This document shows positions 34,641 to 43,602 of a DNA stretch of 64,000 nt, piece by piece. The DNA lies in contig NZ_SGWQ01000002.1 of the NCBI RefSeq assembly GCF_004216555.1, forward strand, positions 527,219 to 591,218, written 5' to 3'. The DNA is from Herbihabitans rhizosphaerae (GTDB lineage Bacteria > Actinomycetota > Actinomycetes > Mycobacteriales > Pseudonocardiaceae). The translations under genes were made by a program, and so were the position numbers. Numbering within the stretch: the stretch's first letter is position 1; every line of letters starts with the position of its first letter. Under the pieces are notes generated by a model that saw nothing but the letters and a program-made list of their open reading frames with translations, ran no database searches and was not told the DNA's origin.

Positions 34641-35760
34641 GCGGGAAGATTTCGCCGCGTCGGTCGCCGACTTCTGCCGTCGCGAGTGCGGCGCCCGTGA
34701 ACAACGCGACGCGCTGACCGACAACGGCCGGCATCAGCACAATTCGTGGCTGTACCAGAAAATGGCCGACCTTGGCTGGGTCGGTGCCGGTCTGCCCTCC
34801 GAATTCGGCGGATCCGACGCCGGAATGGTGGACGTCTGTCTCTTTCTGGAAACAACGGCGCGCGGTATGGCGCCGATCAGCGGATTCACCACGTCGACCA
34901 TCGTGGCCGGGGCGTATCAGCGATTCGGGTCACCGGAACAGCGCAAGCTCGTCCTCGGCGGTGTCGCCGGCGGTGAGGTCGCCGCGATCGCGATGTCCGA
35001 GCCCGAGGCCGGTTCGGACGTGGGAGCGCTGTCCTGCCGGGCCGAGCGGTGGGGCGATCACTGGGTGATCAACGGCCAGAAGACGTGGTGCTCCAACGCG
35101 CACATCGCGAACAGCATTCTCCTGGTCGCGCGCACCTCGTCCGACAAGGACAAACACAGTGGCCTGACCATGTTCCACGTGCCCGCCGACGTCGACGGGC
35201 TGCGGATCCACGGCATCGACACGATGGGCGGCCGCGAGGTCAACGACCTGTACTTCACCGACTGCGAACTGCCCGATGACGCGGTGGTCGGACAGGTCGA
35301 CGGCGCCTGGGGGCAACTGATGGCGGGCCTCAACCTGGAGCGCCTTGTGCTCGCCGCGGTCATGCTGGGCACCGCGCAGCGCGCGTTCGACGACACCGTG
35401 GCCTACATCAGCGAACGACGACAGTTCGGCCGGCCGGTCGGATCGTTCCAGGCTATTCGGCACCGCATCGCCGACCTGGCGACGGAAATCGAATGCTGTC
35501 GGCTGCTGGTGTACCGCGTGGCCGAACTCGTCGACGAAAACCCCGACCGGATGCTGCCGAAAGAGGCGTCGATGGCCAAACTCAAGGTCACCGAGACGGC
35601 CAAACGAGTGGCGCTGGAGGGTATGCAGATGATGGGTGGTTACGGCTATGCCACCGAATACGACATGGAGCGCCATGTGCGCGGCACGTTGATTTCCACG
35701 GTGTACGGCGGCACCAGCGAAATCCAGCGGGACATCATTGGCAAGACCTACGGTCTCTGA
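34618..35760 (+). CDS. Acyl-CoA dehydrogenase
   Basis: The protein is 380 aa. FAD and substrate motifs are IAMSEPEAGSDVGAL, WVINGQKTWCSNAHIANS, YISERRQFGRPVGSFQAIRHRIADL, MQMMGGYGYATEYDMERHVRGTLISTVYGGTSEIQRDIIGK. The catalytic glutamate position falls in the last motif region (YGGTSEIQ). It introduces the first double bond in beta-oxidation of the acyl-CoA made by the upstream synthetase. It is translationally overlapped with fadD. The next gene (lcp-like 2) is 55 bases downstream. Confidence 0.92.
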   Translation: MTMPFTPEREDFAASVADFCRRECGAREQRDALTDNGRHQHNSWLYQKMADLGWVGAGLPSEFGGSDAGMVDVCLFLETTARGMAPISGFTTSTIVAGAYQRFGSPEQRKLVLGGVAGGEVAAIAMSEPEAGSDVGALSCRAERWGDHWVINGQKTWCSNAHIANSILLVARTSSDKDKHSGLTMFHVPADVDGLRIHGIDTMGGREVNDLYFTDCELPDDAVVGQVDGAWGQLMAGLNLERLVLAAVMLGTAQRAFDDTVAYISERRQFGRPVGSFQAIRHRIADLATEIECCRLLVYRVAELVDENPDRMLPKEASMAKLKVTETAKRVALEGMQMMGGYGYATEYDMERHVRGTLISTVYGGTSEIQRDIIGKTYGL

Positions 35761-35815
35761 CCGCGCGAGACAAGTTGTTGCACCGTATCAATCCGGCCAT
35801 TTGAGGAGCGAAGAC

Positions 35816-37039
35816 ATGCGCGAACTCAGCAGGCGCAAGGTGCTGGTGACGGGTGGAGCGTTGGGCGCACTCGGTGCGCTGGGCGTGGCATCGACGGCGA
35901 ACGCGAACTCGGTGTGGAACTGGTCGCCGACGGGGTCGGTGGCCGGCGCCGGGAAGGGCGCCGACCCGCGATGGGTATGGGACCCGGAGGCCGATCCGCT
36001 GGTCGCCTCGTTGCTCGACCGGGGTGACGTGCCCAGGGTCAACGAGCTGCTGCGGACCTGGACCAAGAACGCCCAACCGCTGCCGGCCGGGCTGCCCGCG
36101 GACCTTCGGGACTTCATGGAGCGCGCACGTGCGCTGCCGCCGTGGACCGACCAGGGCAAGCTGGCCACCGCGGTGGAGTTCAACGAGAAGCGCGGGCTGT
36201 ACCTGGGCGTGTTGTACGGGCTGGCCAGCGGAATGATGAGCACGGTCATTCCGCACGAGGCGCGCGCGGTCTACTACTCGCAGGGCGGCGCGGACATGAA
36301 GGACCGCATCTCCAAGACCGCCAAGCTCGGGTACGACGTCGGGTCGAACAATGCCTATCAGCCCGACGGCGAGATGATCGTGACCTGCGTCAAGACCCGG
36401 CTGGTGCACGCGGCCGTGCGGCACCTGCTGCCGCAGTCCCCGCACTGGCCCGGCTCGGCTGACGAGGAGATTCCGATTAGCCAGGCGGACATGATGGTCA
36501 CGTGGCACAGCCTGCCCACGACCGTCATGCGGAAGCTGACCGCGTGGAAGGTGCCGATCCCCGCCGCGGAGTCCGAGGCCTTCCTGCACTCGTGGCAACT
36601 CGCCGGGCACATGCTCGGGATCAAGGACGAGTACATCCCCGCCTCGTGGGAGGAGGCCAACTCCCAGGCCAAGCAGGTACTCGACCCGACGCTCGCGCCG
36701 ACGCCGGAAGGCATCAAGCTGGCCGACATCCTGCTCAACCTCGGTCGCGAGATCGACGGCGGACTCCTCTCCAAGCCCGTCCTCGGCGCGTTCACGCGCT
36801 TCATGCTCGGCGACCGGATCGCCGACTGGCTGCACATCGGGCGCGAGCCGGTCTGGGACCCGCTGCTCAATGTGGCCTGGGGACCGTTCATCGCCGTGCG
36901 CGAAGGCCTGCTCCCGTTCCCGTTGGCGCCCAAGGCTTACTGGACTTTCGACGAGTTCCTGCGCAGGGCCGCTCTGCTGTTCCTGTCCGAGGCGAAACCG
37001 ATCAGCATCGAGATCCCGGAGACCAACCGACCGTCGTGA
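35816..37039 (+). CDS. Lcp-like (DUF2236) secreted oxygenase 2
   Basis: The protein is 407 aa from ATG 35816 behind GAGGAG. The Tat signal is LSRRKVLVTGGALGALGALGVASTANA. It is clearly paralogous to the 30787-31962 protein: DPKWVWDPEADP versus DPRWVWDPEADP, KTRLVHAAVRHLLPQSPHW in both, TWHSLPTTVMRKLTAWKV here. It has a four-residue insertion (SADE) between the shared Arg and His. It sits at the end of tetR-fadD-acad, so the two oxygenases bracket the locus on opposite strands, and a half-site of the TetR operator precedes it. Confidence 0.8.
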   Translation: MRELSRRKVLVTGGALGALGALGVASTANANSVWNWSPTGSVAGAGKGADPRWVWDPEADPLVASLLDRGDVPRVNELLRTWTKNAQPLPAGLPADLRDFMERARALPPWTDQGKLATAVEFNEKRGLYLGVLYGLASGMMSTVIPHEARAVYYSQGGADMKDRISKTAKLGYDVGSNNAYQPDGEMIVTCVKTRLVHAAVRHLLPQSPHWPGSADEEIPISQADMMVTWHSLPTTVMRKLTAWKVPIPAAESEAFLHSWQLAGHMLGIKDEYIPASWEEANSQAKQVLDPTLAPTPEGIKLADILLNLGREIDGGLLSKPVLGAFTRFMLGDRIADWLHIGREPVWDPLLNVAWGPFIAVREGLLPFPLAPKAYWTFDEFLRRAALLFLSEAKPISIEIPETNRPS

Positions 37040-37075
37040 CCTGACGGCCCGGGCGGCGGTGTGGCACGGTGACAT

Positions 37076-38419
37076 ATGGATGTCGTGACGGCGATACGTG
37101 CACGAGGGACCGAACAGCGCCAGAGCCAGATCGTGAACGTGCTCGTCGACGCGTTCGAGGAGTTGATGCGGGCCGACACGACCGCGTTCCGCCGTCGGTT
37201 CCGCCGGATGGCCGACGCGCCGTTCTCGTTCTACCGGGGCTCCGCGTGCCTGTTCTACGCGGACATGGAGCACGACCCGGATCCGTGGGCGGACGAGCGG
37301 ACCAGCCGGGTGTGGATCCAGGGTGATCTGCACGCGGAGAACTTCGGCAGCTACATGGACTCCTCGGGCACGCTGGTCTTCGACGTCAACGACTTCGACG
37401 AGGCGTACCTGGGCTGTTTCACCTGGGACCTCAAGCGGCTGGTGGCCAGCGTCGCGCTGCTGGCGTGGAGCAAGGCGCTGTCCGACGACGACATCGCGGT
37501 GCTGATCGGCAGCTTCCTGCGTGCCTACGTGCGGCAGGTGCGCGACTACGCCGACAAGCCCGGCGACGAGCTGGTCCGGCTGCACATCGACAGCACCGAC
37601 GGAGTGCTGCGCGAGGTGCTGCTGCGGGCTCGGCTGCGCACCCGGATCGATCTGCTCGACCAGCTGACCGCCATCGAGGACTACGACCGCCGGTTCCACC
37701 GTGGCCCGGGTGTGCGGGACCTGGACGGTGACGAGCGGGACATCGTGCACCAGGCGTTCGAGTCCTATTTGGACACCATTCCGCGGCGCAAGCGGTTCGG
37801 CAGCATCACCTACAAGATCAAGGACGTGGTGGGGCGCACCGGGTTCGGCATCGGATCGGCCGGACTGCCGGCGTACAACATCCTGGTCGAGGGCCGCACC
37901 CAGGCGTTGGAGAACGACGTGGTGCTGTCGATGAAGCAGGGCAACGTGGCCGCGCCCAGCCGGATCGTGCCCGACCAGCGCATCCGGCACTACTTCGAGC
38001 ACGAGGGGCATCGGACCGCCGTGTCGCAGCGCGCGCTGCAGGCGCACGCGGATCCGTGGCTCGGCCACACCGAGATCGGCGGCACCGGTTTCGTGGTCGC
38101 CGAACTGTCGCCGTACGTCTACGACCTGGACTGGTCCGACCTGACCGAGCCGGCCGAGATGAGCCCGGTGCTGGCTTACCTCGGCCGGGCCACCGCCAAG
38201 ATGCACTGCGTGTCGGATTCCGACTCCGAGCAGACTCTGGTCGACTTCCAGAGCGAGGAGGCCATCGCCGCGGCGATCGGCGACGGCGAGGAGGAGTTCG
38301 TGCGCACGCTGACCGAGTTCGGGCTGGCCTACGCCGAACAGTCCCGGGAGGATCATCGGCTGTTCGTCAACGCCTTCCGCCACGGGCAGATCCCCGGCGT
38401 GCGGTCGGCCGACTCGTAG
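37076..38419 (+). CDS. DUF2252 family protein (kinase-like fold)
   Basis: The protein is 447 aa. Landmarks are FYRGSACLFYADM, RVWIQGDLHAENFGSYMDSSGTLVFDVNDFDEAYLGCFTWDLKRL, GSAGLPAYNILVEG, VLSMKQGN and LGRATAKMHC. The GDLHAENFG and DFDEA motifs resemble the catalytic and metal motifs of aminoglycoside-phosphotransferase-like kinases, which is how DUF2252 is usually related. No substrate is known. It follows the second oxygenase by 36 bases but has no obvious link to rubber metabolism. Confidence 0.8.
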   Translation: MDVVTAIRARGTEQRQSQIVNVLVDAFEELMRADTTAFRRRFRRMADAPFSFYRGSACLFYADMEHDPDPWADERTSRVWIQGDLHAENFGSYMDSSGTLVFDVNDFDEAYLGCFTWDLKRLVASVALLAWSKALSDDDIAVLIGSFLRAYVRQVRDYADKPGDELVRLHIDSTDGVLREVLLRARLRTRIDLLDQLTAIEDYDRRFHRGPGVRDLDGDERDIVHQAFESYLDTIPRRKRFGSITYKIKDVVGRTGFGIGSAGLPAYNILVEGRTQALENDVVLSMKQGNVAAPSRIVPDQRIRHYFEHEGHRTAVSQRALQAHADPWLGHTEIGGTGFVVAELSPYVYDLDWSDLTEPAEMSPVLAYLGRATAKMHCVSDSDSEQTLVDFQSEEAIAAAIGDGEEEFVRTLTEFGLAYAEQSREDHRLFVNAFRHGQIPGVRSADS

Positions 38420-38428
38420 CGGTCCTGG

Positions 38429-39391
38429 TCAGGGGAATTCGCGGGGGAGCTTGGTGAGTTCTCGTCGATACCGTGGGGTGCGGATCGCCGCGCGGACGCG
38501 GTCCAGCGTCGACCGCTCACCGAACGCGGGCCACAGGGCGAACAGCTCCGCGTCCCGCCATCTCATCGTCGCCTTGTCGGTGGTCGGGTCGACGGCGATG
38601 ATGCGGTTCACGATCTCGTCCAGCAGCGGGTGATCGCGGTCGGGATTGTGGCCGGAGGCCGCTCGCACCGTCTGCGCGAGCATGCTGAGCTGATCGATTT
38701 CGGACAGCACACCCGTGGCATCGCCGGCGAAGACCCGCCGCAGGCCGGCCACGTCCCCGACGGCGGGAAAGCCGGCGAAGGCGAACTTGGCGAATGCGGA
38801 GCCGACGCGCTTGTCCTTGGTGACGGCCAGCGCGGCCTGCCACCCCTCGTCGCGGGCGACCGCGGTGATCAGCTTCTTCTTGAGCACGACCATGCCGTCG
38901 CGATCCTTGCCCGCCACATAGCGTTTCCAGTCGCCGAAGAACTCGTCGACGTCACCGCGCTCGGCCAGCACGGTCCCGATGTCGCGGTACCCGACCCAGG
39001 ACCGACCGTCGGCGATCAGGTCGGCCGCCGCTCGAGCTCCAGCGAGATCGCCCGCCGCGAGCCGGTTCAGCACCTGCTGACGGCGCACCCCGCAGTAGGA
39101 CGGCACGTGCTCGATCAGCGCGTCGACGTCCGTGTCGTCCAGCGCCCCGACCGCGAGCAGAGCGCAGGTCGCGTCACCGAAATCGAAGCGATCAGGTTTG
39201 CCCAGCGAACGCACCACGCCGCGGTAGGCGACCGGCGTCCCGTGGATCCGCGTCACCGTCAACGGGCCGTCCCCGTCCGTGGGGAGCCTTGACTCCAACT
39301 CGCGCAGCAGCCGGTCACGCTCGGTCTCGGTGACCGGCGCGGTGAGCCCCTTGACGATGACCTCGGCCAACGACCGATCCCGCGTTGTCAT
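38429..39391 (-). CDS. Uncharacterised helical protein
   Basis: The protein is 320 aa, with no signal peptide or membrane segment. It is rich in alpha-helix-forming residues; LLAVGALDDTDVDALIEHVPSYCGVRRQQVLNRLAAGDLAGARAAADL resembles short helical repeats of an ARM/TPR type. The C-terminal half contains KKLITAVARDEGW and FAKFAFAGFPAVGD. I do not recognise a family. It lies 12 bases downstream of the tyrosine recombinase on the same strand, so the two may be co-transcribed, and it ends nine bases from the convergent DUF2252 gene. Confidence 0.6.
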   Translation of the reverse strand: MTTRDRSLAEVIVKGLTAPVTETERDRLLRELESRLPTDGDGPLTVTRIHGTPVAYRGVVRSLGKPDRFDFGDATCALLAVGALDDTDVDALIEHVPSYCGVRRQQVLNRLAAGDLAGARAAADLIADGRSWVGYRDIGTVLAERGDVDEFFGDWKRYVAGKDRDGMVVLKKKLITAVARDEGWQAALAVTKDKRVGSAFAKFAFAGFPAVGDVAGLRRVFAGDATGVLSEIDQLSMLAQTVRAASGHNPDRDHPLLDEIVNRIIAVDPTTDKATMRWRDAELFALWPAFGERSTLDRVRAAIRTPRYRRELTKLPREFP

Positions 39392-39403
39392 ATCGCGATC
39401 CTG

Positions 39404-40582
39404 TCAAACCCGGTGCTGGCGCCGCTCGGAGATCACCTGCGCGATGGTGTGCACGGGGCTGGTGCCCAGCCGGTGCCGGGCGGCGTCGTAGCCGCGGGTC
39501 GTGCGCGGGTCGGCGTGCCCGAGCAGGTCCTGTACCTGTTGCAGCGAAGCGCCGTTGGCCAGCGCGATCGTGCCAGCGGTCCGGCGGGTCGAGTGCAGCG
39601 TGATCGTTTCCCAGGTCGACACACCGATGTCGCGAGCCACCACCTTGAAGTGGTCATAGACGTTGCTCTGCACCATTTGTCGGCCGCCGGTCAGTTCGGG
39701 CCGACGCGGGTGCGGGGTCGACACGAAGACGAATCCGGACAGGTTCTCCACGGCGATTCCCGCCCGCCGCGCGCGCACGTCCCAGTACCGGTGCAGCAGG
39801 CGCAGGACGTCCTCGGACAGCGGAACCCAGTCGGCCTCGCCGCCCTTCTTGACGTAGTGCAGCACCGCGTACTTCTGGTGCCCGTCGGACTCGAACCCGA
39901 TGTCGCTGATCCGCGCGCGCAGCACCGGCGCGATCCGCAGGCCGGTGTGGAACATCAGGGTGAACATCGCGGCGTCGCGCCAGGCCGCCTCCTCGCCGAG
40001 CCGTTCGGCTCGCTCGACCAGACCGTCGAGGAACATGGCCAGTTCGGTGGCGTCGACGGTGGGGTAGGGCGAACGCTTGCGTCGCTTCGGCCGTTTGGTT
40101 CGCGCGGCGGGGTTGAGCACCGCGAGCTCGTTGTCCTGCAGGTAGCCGTACCAACTGCTCAGCCCGGACAGCCGCTTGCACACCGTATCCGCGGCCGGCT
40201 TGACCCTGACGAGTTCGCCGTCGACCCACCGCTGCGCGGTCATCTGCGCCTTCCAGGCGTCGGTGTCGGCACGGCGAGCCAGCAGAGGATCGCGGCCGAC
40301 GTGGCGACACCACAGCAGGAAATCCGCCAGCGCCAGGAAGTAGCTGCGTCGTGAGGTGTCCGCCAGGTCGACCAGCCAGCGCACGGTGAGCGTGCGCGGG
40401 TCGTAGGGATCGTCCGGGTCCGGCGGTGGCAGGACAGGGAGCAACGCGACGGTGGCGGCGATCTGTCGCTCCAGATCCGCCGCCTGCTCCGTACGCCGCA
40501 GCCCGAACTGGTCGAAGACCTCCAACGCGCTCGAAGTCTCGACCGCGGGTGCCTCCCACTTTTGCTCGCTGCTGCCGGCCAC
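39404..40582 (-). CDS. Tyrosine recombinase/integrase
   Basis: The protein is 392 aa. An N-terminal SAM-like core-binding domain lies at ~60-165. The catalytic domain has the first Arg in HTGLRIAPVLRARIS, the beta-hairpin Lys in VKKGGEADWVPL, LHSTRRTAGT (His-x2-Arg), LLGHADPRTTRGYD (His and the Tyr nucleophile). All catalytic residues are present, so it could be active. No attachment repeats, excisionase or phage genes were found around it, and it does not adjoin a tRNA. It faces the coiled-coil gene across palindromic sites. Confidence 0.88.
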   Translation of the reverse strand: MAGSSEQKWEAPAVETSSALEVFDQFGLRRTEQAADLERQIAATVALLPVLPPPDPDDPYDPRTLTVRWLVDLADTSRRSYFLALADFLLWCRHVGRDPLLARRADTDAWKAQMTAQRWVDGELVRVKPAADTVCKRLSGLSSWYGYLQDNELAVLNPAARTKRPKRRKRSPYPTVDATELAMFLDGLVERAERLGEEAAWRDAAMFTLMFHTGLRIAPVLRARISDIGFESDGHQKYAVLHYVKKGGEADWVPLSEDVLRLLHRYWDVRARRAGIAVENLSGFVFVSTPHPRRPELTGGRQMVQSNVYDHFKVVARDIGVSTWETITLHSTRRTAGTIALANGASLQQVQDLLGHADPRTTRGYDAARHRLGTSPVHTIAQVISERRQHRV

Positions 40583-40703
40583 ACCGCAGTCTACAACGAA
40601 GGGGTGATAACAGTGATTCTCACCCCTCTAATTGACCATGCAGATGTCTAGAAATATCTAGCAGTGTTGCACAAGTAGAAATTTATCACTGTGATAAGGT
40701 GAG
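40583..40703. promoter_or_regulatory. Intergenic region with three palindromes between recombinase and coiled-coil genes
   Basis: Three elements are visible. GGGGTGA (40601-40607) / TCACCCC (40620-40626) is an inverted repeat near the recombinase start. CTAGA-AATA-TCTAG lies at about 40649-40662. TTATCAC-T-GTGATAA (40683-40697) is a perfect 15-bp palindrome abutting the ribosome site of the coiled-coil gene. The octamer ATCACTGT of the last site recurs inverted at 40610-40617 (ACAGTGAT), so one protein may bind both ends. The region is clearly more AT-rich than its surroundings. Confidence 0.6.
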
Positions 40704-41969
40704 GTGGTGACCAAGCAAGCCGTGTCGACCGGCGATGACCAGGTGTTTTCCGACAAGCTGGAGGACCGCCCCGGAAATCGGCCTGACGAAACCGGTGACG
40801 AAACGGCCGTCAAGGCACTCAGGGAGGCACGCCGGGCGTTGACGAGCGGCGTTCGCCGCTGCGCCTGCTGCGGCAACCCGCTGCCCCCGCCCACCCGGGA
40901 AGCCAAGAAACCACGCAAGTACTGCCCGGACGGCCAGGGCGGCTTCGAGGACAGCCACGGCATCACCTGCGCCGAACTCGGCCCGGCCAAGGAGAAGGTC
41001 GACCGGGTTTTCGACCACGCGGCTGTCCCGCCGGCCGGCCTCGAACGCCTCGGCGAGCAGATCGCGGCCGCCCAGGACCTGCTCGGTCCCGAGAGTCCGG
41101 TCACCCGGCTGCTCACCGGCCTGGCCGGCACCATGACCGGCGTCGGCGATCAACTGGAGAACACCGTCGCCGAGGCGCTGGCCCGCGCCGAGCGTGCCGA
41201 GGCCGACGCCCGCGAGGCGCGCGGCGAGAAGAACGCCATGGAGATCGAGCGGGACACCGCCACACACCAGGCCCAGCAAGCCGTACTCGACCGTCAGGCC
41301 GCCGAACGCGACCGCGACACGAAGGTCCGCGCCGCCGAGAACGCGGTGAAGACCGCCCAGGAAGATCAGCGCACCGCCGAACGAGCCCAGACCAAGGCCG
41401 AGGCCGAGCGCGACCTGTACCAGGAACAGGCCACACGAGCCGGCGAGGCGGCCGAACGCGACCGTGTGCGCGCCGAGGAGACCGCCCGCGAGAACACCGA
41501 GCTGACCACCAAGGTCACCGAACTCACCGAGCGGCTGCGGCAGGCTGGCGCCGATCTCACCGCGCAGCGCGAACAAACCCAGGCGACGCTCGACCGAATC
41601 GCGGCCGAGACCGAGGCCAAGATCGAGACGATCCGTGACAGGGCCCGCGAGGAGGTCGACGCCGAGCGCGTTCGCGCCGACGGGCTCGCCGCCGAGTTTC
41701 GTCGCGATCTGCAAGCCATCCGCGGTCGCCACACCACCCAACTCCGCCGCGTCGACCGCCAGTCGAGCACCGCCCTCGCCACAGTGCGACAACTACACCG
41801 CGACCTCGCCGCCGCTCGCCGCCGCCCGGCCGACGTCACCGACCGCGAATGCGCCACGTGCACCACACTCGACGACTTTCTCGCCGCGGCGGACGAGACC
41901 CTGGGCGAACTCGACGGCAGCCTGGCCACCCTCGACGTCGACGAACCAGCCGACGACCCTCGCACGTAA
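40704..41969 (+). CDS. Coiled-coil protein with N-terminal zinc-finger-like motif (KfrA-like architecture)
   Basis: The protein is 421 aa; GTG 40704 or 40707 are equally possible. The N-terminal ~90 residues contain RRCACCGNPLPPPTREAKKPRKYC and later ITCAEL, a probable Cys4 zinc site. Residues ~130-370 are an almost continuous heptad-like coiled coil rich in Glu, Ala, Arg and Gln. The tail has DRECATCTTLDDFLAAADETL with a second CxxC. Plasmid KfrA proteins combine DNA binding and a long coiled coil; this has similar shape but no recognised homology. It is divergent from the recombinase and probably autoregulated through the adjacent palindrome. Confidence 0.7.
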   Translation: MVTKQAVSTGDDQVFSDKLEDRPGNRPDETGDETAVKALREARRALTSGVRRCACCGNPLPPPTREAKKPRKYCPDGQGGFEDSHGITCAELGPAKEKVDRVFDHAAVPPAGLERLGEQIAAAQDLLGPESPVTRLLTGLAGTMTGVGDQLENTVAEALARAERAEADAREARGEKNAMEIERDTATHQAQQAVLDRQAAERDRDTKVRAAENAVKTAQEDQRTAERAQTKAEAERDLYQEQATRAGEAAERDRVRAEETARENTELTTKVTELTERLRQAGADLTAQREQTQATLDRIAAETEAKIETIRDRAREEVDAERVRADGLAAEFRRDLQAIRGRHTTQLRRVDRQSSTALATVRQLHRDLAAARRRPADVTDRECATCTTLDDFLAAADETLGELDGSLATLDVDEPADDPRT

Positions 41970-42054
41970 TGATCTTCGGCGCGTCGCGCCGTCCGCGCGG
42001 GCTGGATCTGATTGGATCGCCGGTCGTGGGCACGCAGGGGGAGGGCTTTCGCTG

Positions 42055-42831
42055 ATGATGGGCCGCACGCACGCGTTGACCGGTTGGTGCGCGGGACTGG
42101 CCGCGGCGCCCCTGCTCGGCATCGGGTCGGTGTACCAGGTGCTGGCGTTCGCCGCGACGACCGCCGGGTTCGCGCTGCTGCCCGATCTCGATCACCCCGG
42201 CGCGAAGGCCTCCCGGCTGCTCGGCCCGTTCTCCCGGGCGGTGAGTTGGCTGCTGCGGCGCGCCTCGGCGGCGCTGTACGCGGTGACGAAGGGGCCCAGG
42301 GACGAGAAGCGCACCGGAACTCATCGCCACCTGTCGCACACCGTGCTGTTCGCGGTCGGACTCGGCTTCGCCACCCATGCCGGCACGAAGGCCGGTGGCG
42401 CGTGGGTGGTCGCCGCGATCGTGCTGCTCGGCCTGCTGCTCGCCGACGCCTGCCTGGGCGACTGGCTGCTGCCGGTCGGCTGCGCCGCGGTGGTCGTCTG
42501 GGTGTACAAGGCGCCGGATGTGGTGGCGCAATTGGACGCGCTGGCCGGTTTGCTGGGTGTCGCGGTCGCGTTGGGCTGCGTGGTCCACTGCCTCGGCGAC
42601 GCCATCACCGAATCGGGTTGCCCGTTCCTCTTTCCGATCCCGATCGCCGGTGAGACCTGGTATGAACTCCGCCCGCCCAAGGTCCTGCGCATCCGCACCG
42701 GTCGCCGTGTGGAGAACCTCGTCGTGTTCCCGGCCTTCGCCGTGCTGGCGGTGTTGCTGTTGCCAGGCGTGTGGGCCTTCACGGTGGCCACCATCGGCGG
42801 TGTGTTCGACTCGCCGACGGCGTCACCGTGA
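42055..42831 (+). CDS. Membrane-bound metal-dependent hydrolase (YdjM-like, DUF457 type)
   Basis: The protein is 258 aa, start 42055 (a second ATG follows at once) behind GGGGGAGGG. MMGRTHALTGWCAGLAAAPLLG, LLPDLDHPGAKASRLLGPFS, and TGTHRHLSHTVLF hold the His and Asp residues characteristic of LexA-induced YdjM-type inner-membrane hydrolases. About five to six membrane helices are present, and a later VVHCLGDAITESGCPFLFP motif adds His/Asp. The substrate is unknown, possibly lipids. It follows the coiled-coil gene by 85 bases and overlaps the convergent HAD gene by nine. Confidence 0.82.
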   Translation: MMGRTHALTGWCAGLAAAPLLGIGSVYQVLAFAATTAGFALLPDLDHPGAKASRLLGPFSRAVSWLLRRASAALYAVTKGPRDEKRTGTHRHLSHTVLFAVGLGFATHAGTKAGGAWVVAAIVLLGLLLADACLGDWLLPVGCAAVVVWVYKAPDVVAQLDALAGLLGVAVALGCVVHCLGDAITESGCPFLFPIPIAGETWYELRPPKVLRIRTGRRVENLVVFPAFAVLAVLLLPGVWAFTVATIGGVFDSPTASP

Positions 42832-43602
42832 AAACGTCCATCGCGCCTCCTCGTCGATAAGCTCCGCGGCCATTCGAAAATCTGAGACTCGCTTCCAATT
42901 ACTGACGGAAGGCAGTTCACGGCCGCCGGATGCCCAGGTGACCTCTATGGGCGTGATGCCACAGCTCTCCGCGGCGCTCAACTCGCCATTGTTGCCGTCC
43001 CCAAGGAAATATGCCTCTTGAGCCTGACAGTTCAGGAGCGAGAGTGCGTGATCATAGATTCGCGGATCCGGCTTCACCGCGCGTATCTGATAGGAGAGAA
43101 CTTCGCAATCGAAATGCGACCGCAGCCCGCTGGCGTTCAGTGCCCAGTTCACGCTGGGCGAACAGTTGCTGACAAGGCCCACCTTGTAGCCTCGACGCCT
43201 CAATTGGATCAGAAATTCTGCCGCCCATGGGCCGAGTTCGATGTTCTCCAGGAGCATATCGTGCTCCATTTGAGCAAGTTTGCCCACGTCAACGTCGCCC
43301 GTGACACCAAGCCGCTCCAGAATAACCGCGAACCTCGCTGACGTATCGACGATGCCCCCGACGTTGCTGTCATATGTCGTCGATTCCCATTCCTGCGCCA
43401 GTCTGTTCGCGTCAATGGACAACATCTCGGCCATCTGGGCGTGCATGGATTCTCGGACGCCCGGCTTCACCCTGATCAACGTGTCGTAGAGATCAATAAG
43501 TACGGCGGCACGCCCGTACGGTCGAGACCGAAATTCCCAGAGGTAGTCGAACCATTGGCGTGTTGAGTGGTACACCCGGATCTGAAGATTGACATTGGCC
43601 AC
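42823..43602 (-). CDS. HAD-superfamily hydrolase with atypical N-terminus
   Basis: The protein is 259 aa from GTG 43602. HAD motifs: VLIDLYDTLI (motif I, nucleophile Asp), LVSNCS (II), KPDPRIY (III lysine) and FLGDGNNGEL (IV). A helical cap lies between I and II. The first ~30 residues (NVNLQIRVYHSTRQWFDYLWEF) are unlike a HAD start and look like the end of another protein. The same frame stays open for about 15 codons upstream, suggesting a former fusion or a frameshift with the upstream pseudogene. Base composition is visibly less GC-rich than the flanks. Confidence 0.7.
   Translation of the reverse strand: MANVNLQIRVYHSTRQWFDYLWEFRSRPYGRAAVLIDLYDTLIRVKPGVRESMHAQMAEMLSIDANRLAQEWESTTYDSNVGGIVDTSARFAVILERLGVTGDVDVGKLAQMEHDMLLENIELGPWAAEFLIQLRRRGYKVGLVSNCSPSVNWALNASGLRSHFDCEVLSYQIRAVKPDPRIYDHALSLLNCQAQEAYFLGDGNNGELSAAESCGITPIEVTWASGGRELPSVSNWKRVSDFRMAAELIDEEARWTFSR

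Noticed and set aside
39404-40582. Prophage or integrated plasmid marked by the recombinase
   Set aside because: No attachment repeats, tRNA target, phage structural or replication genes were seen nearby; only a small recombinase/coiled-coil module can be supported.
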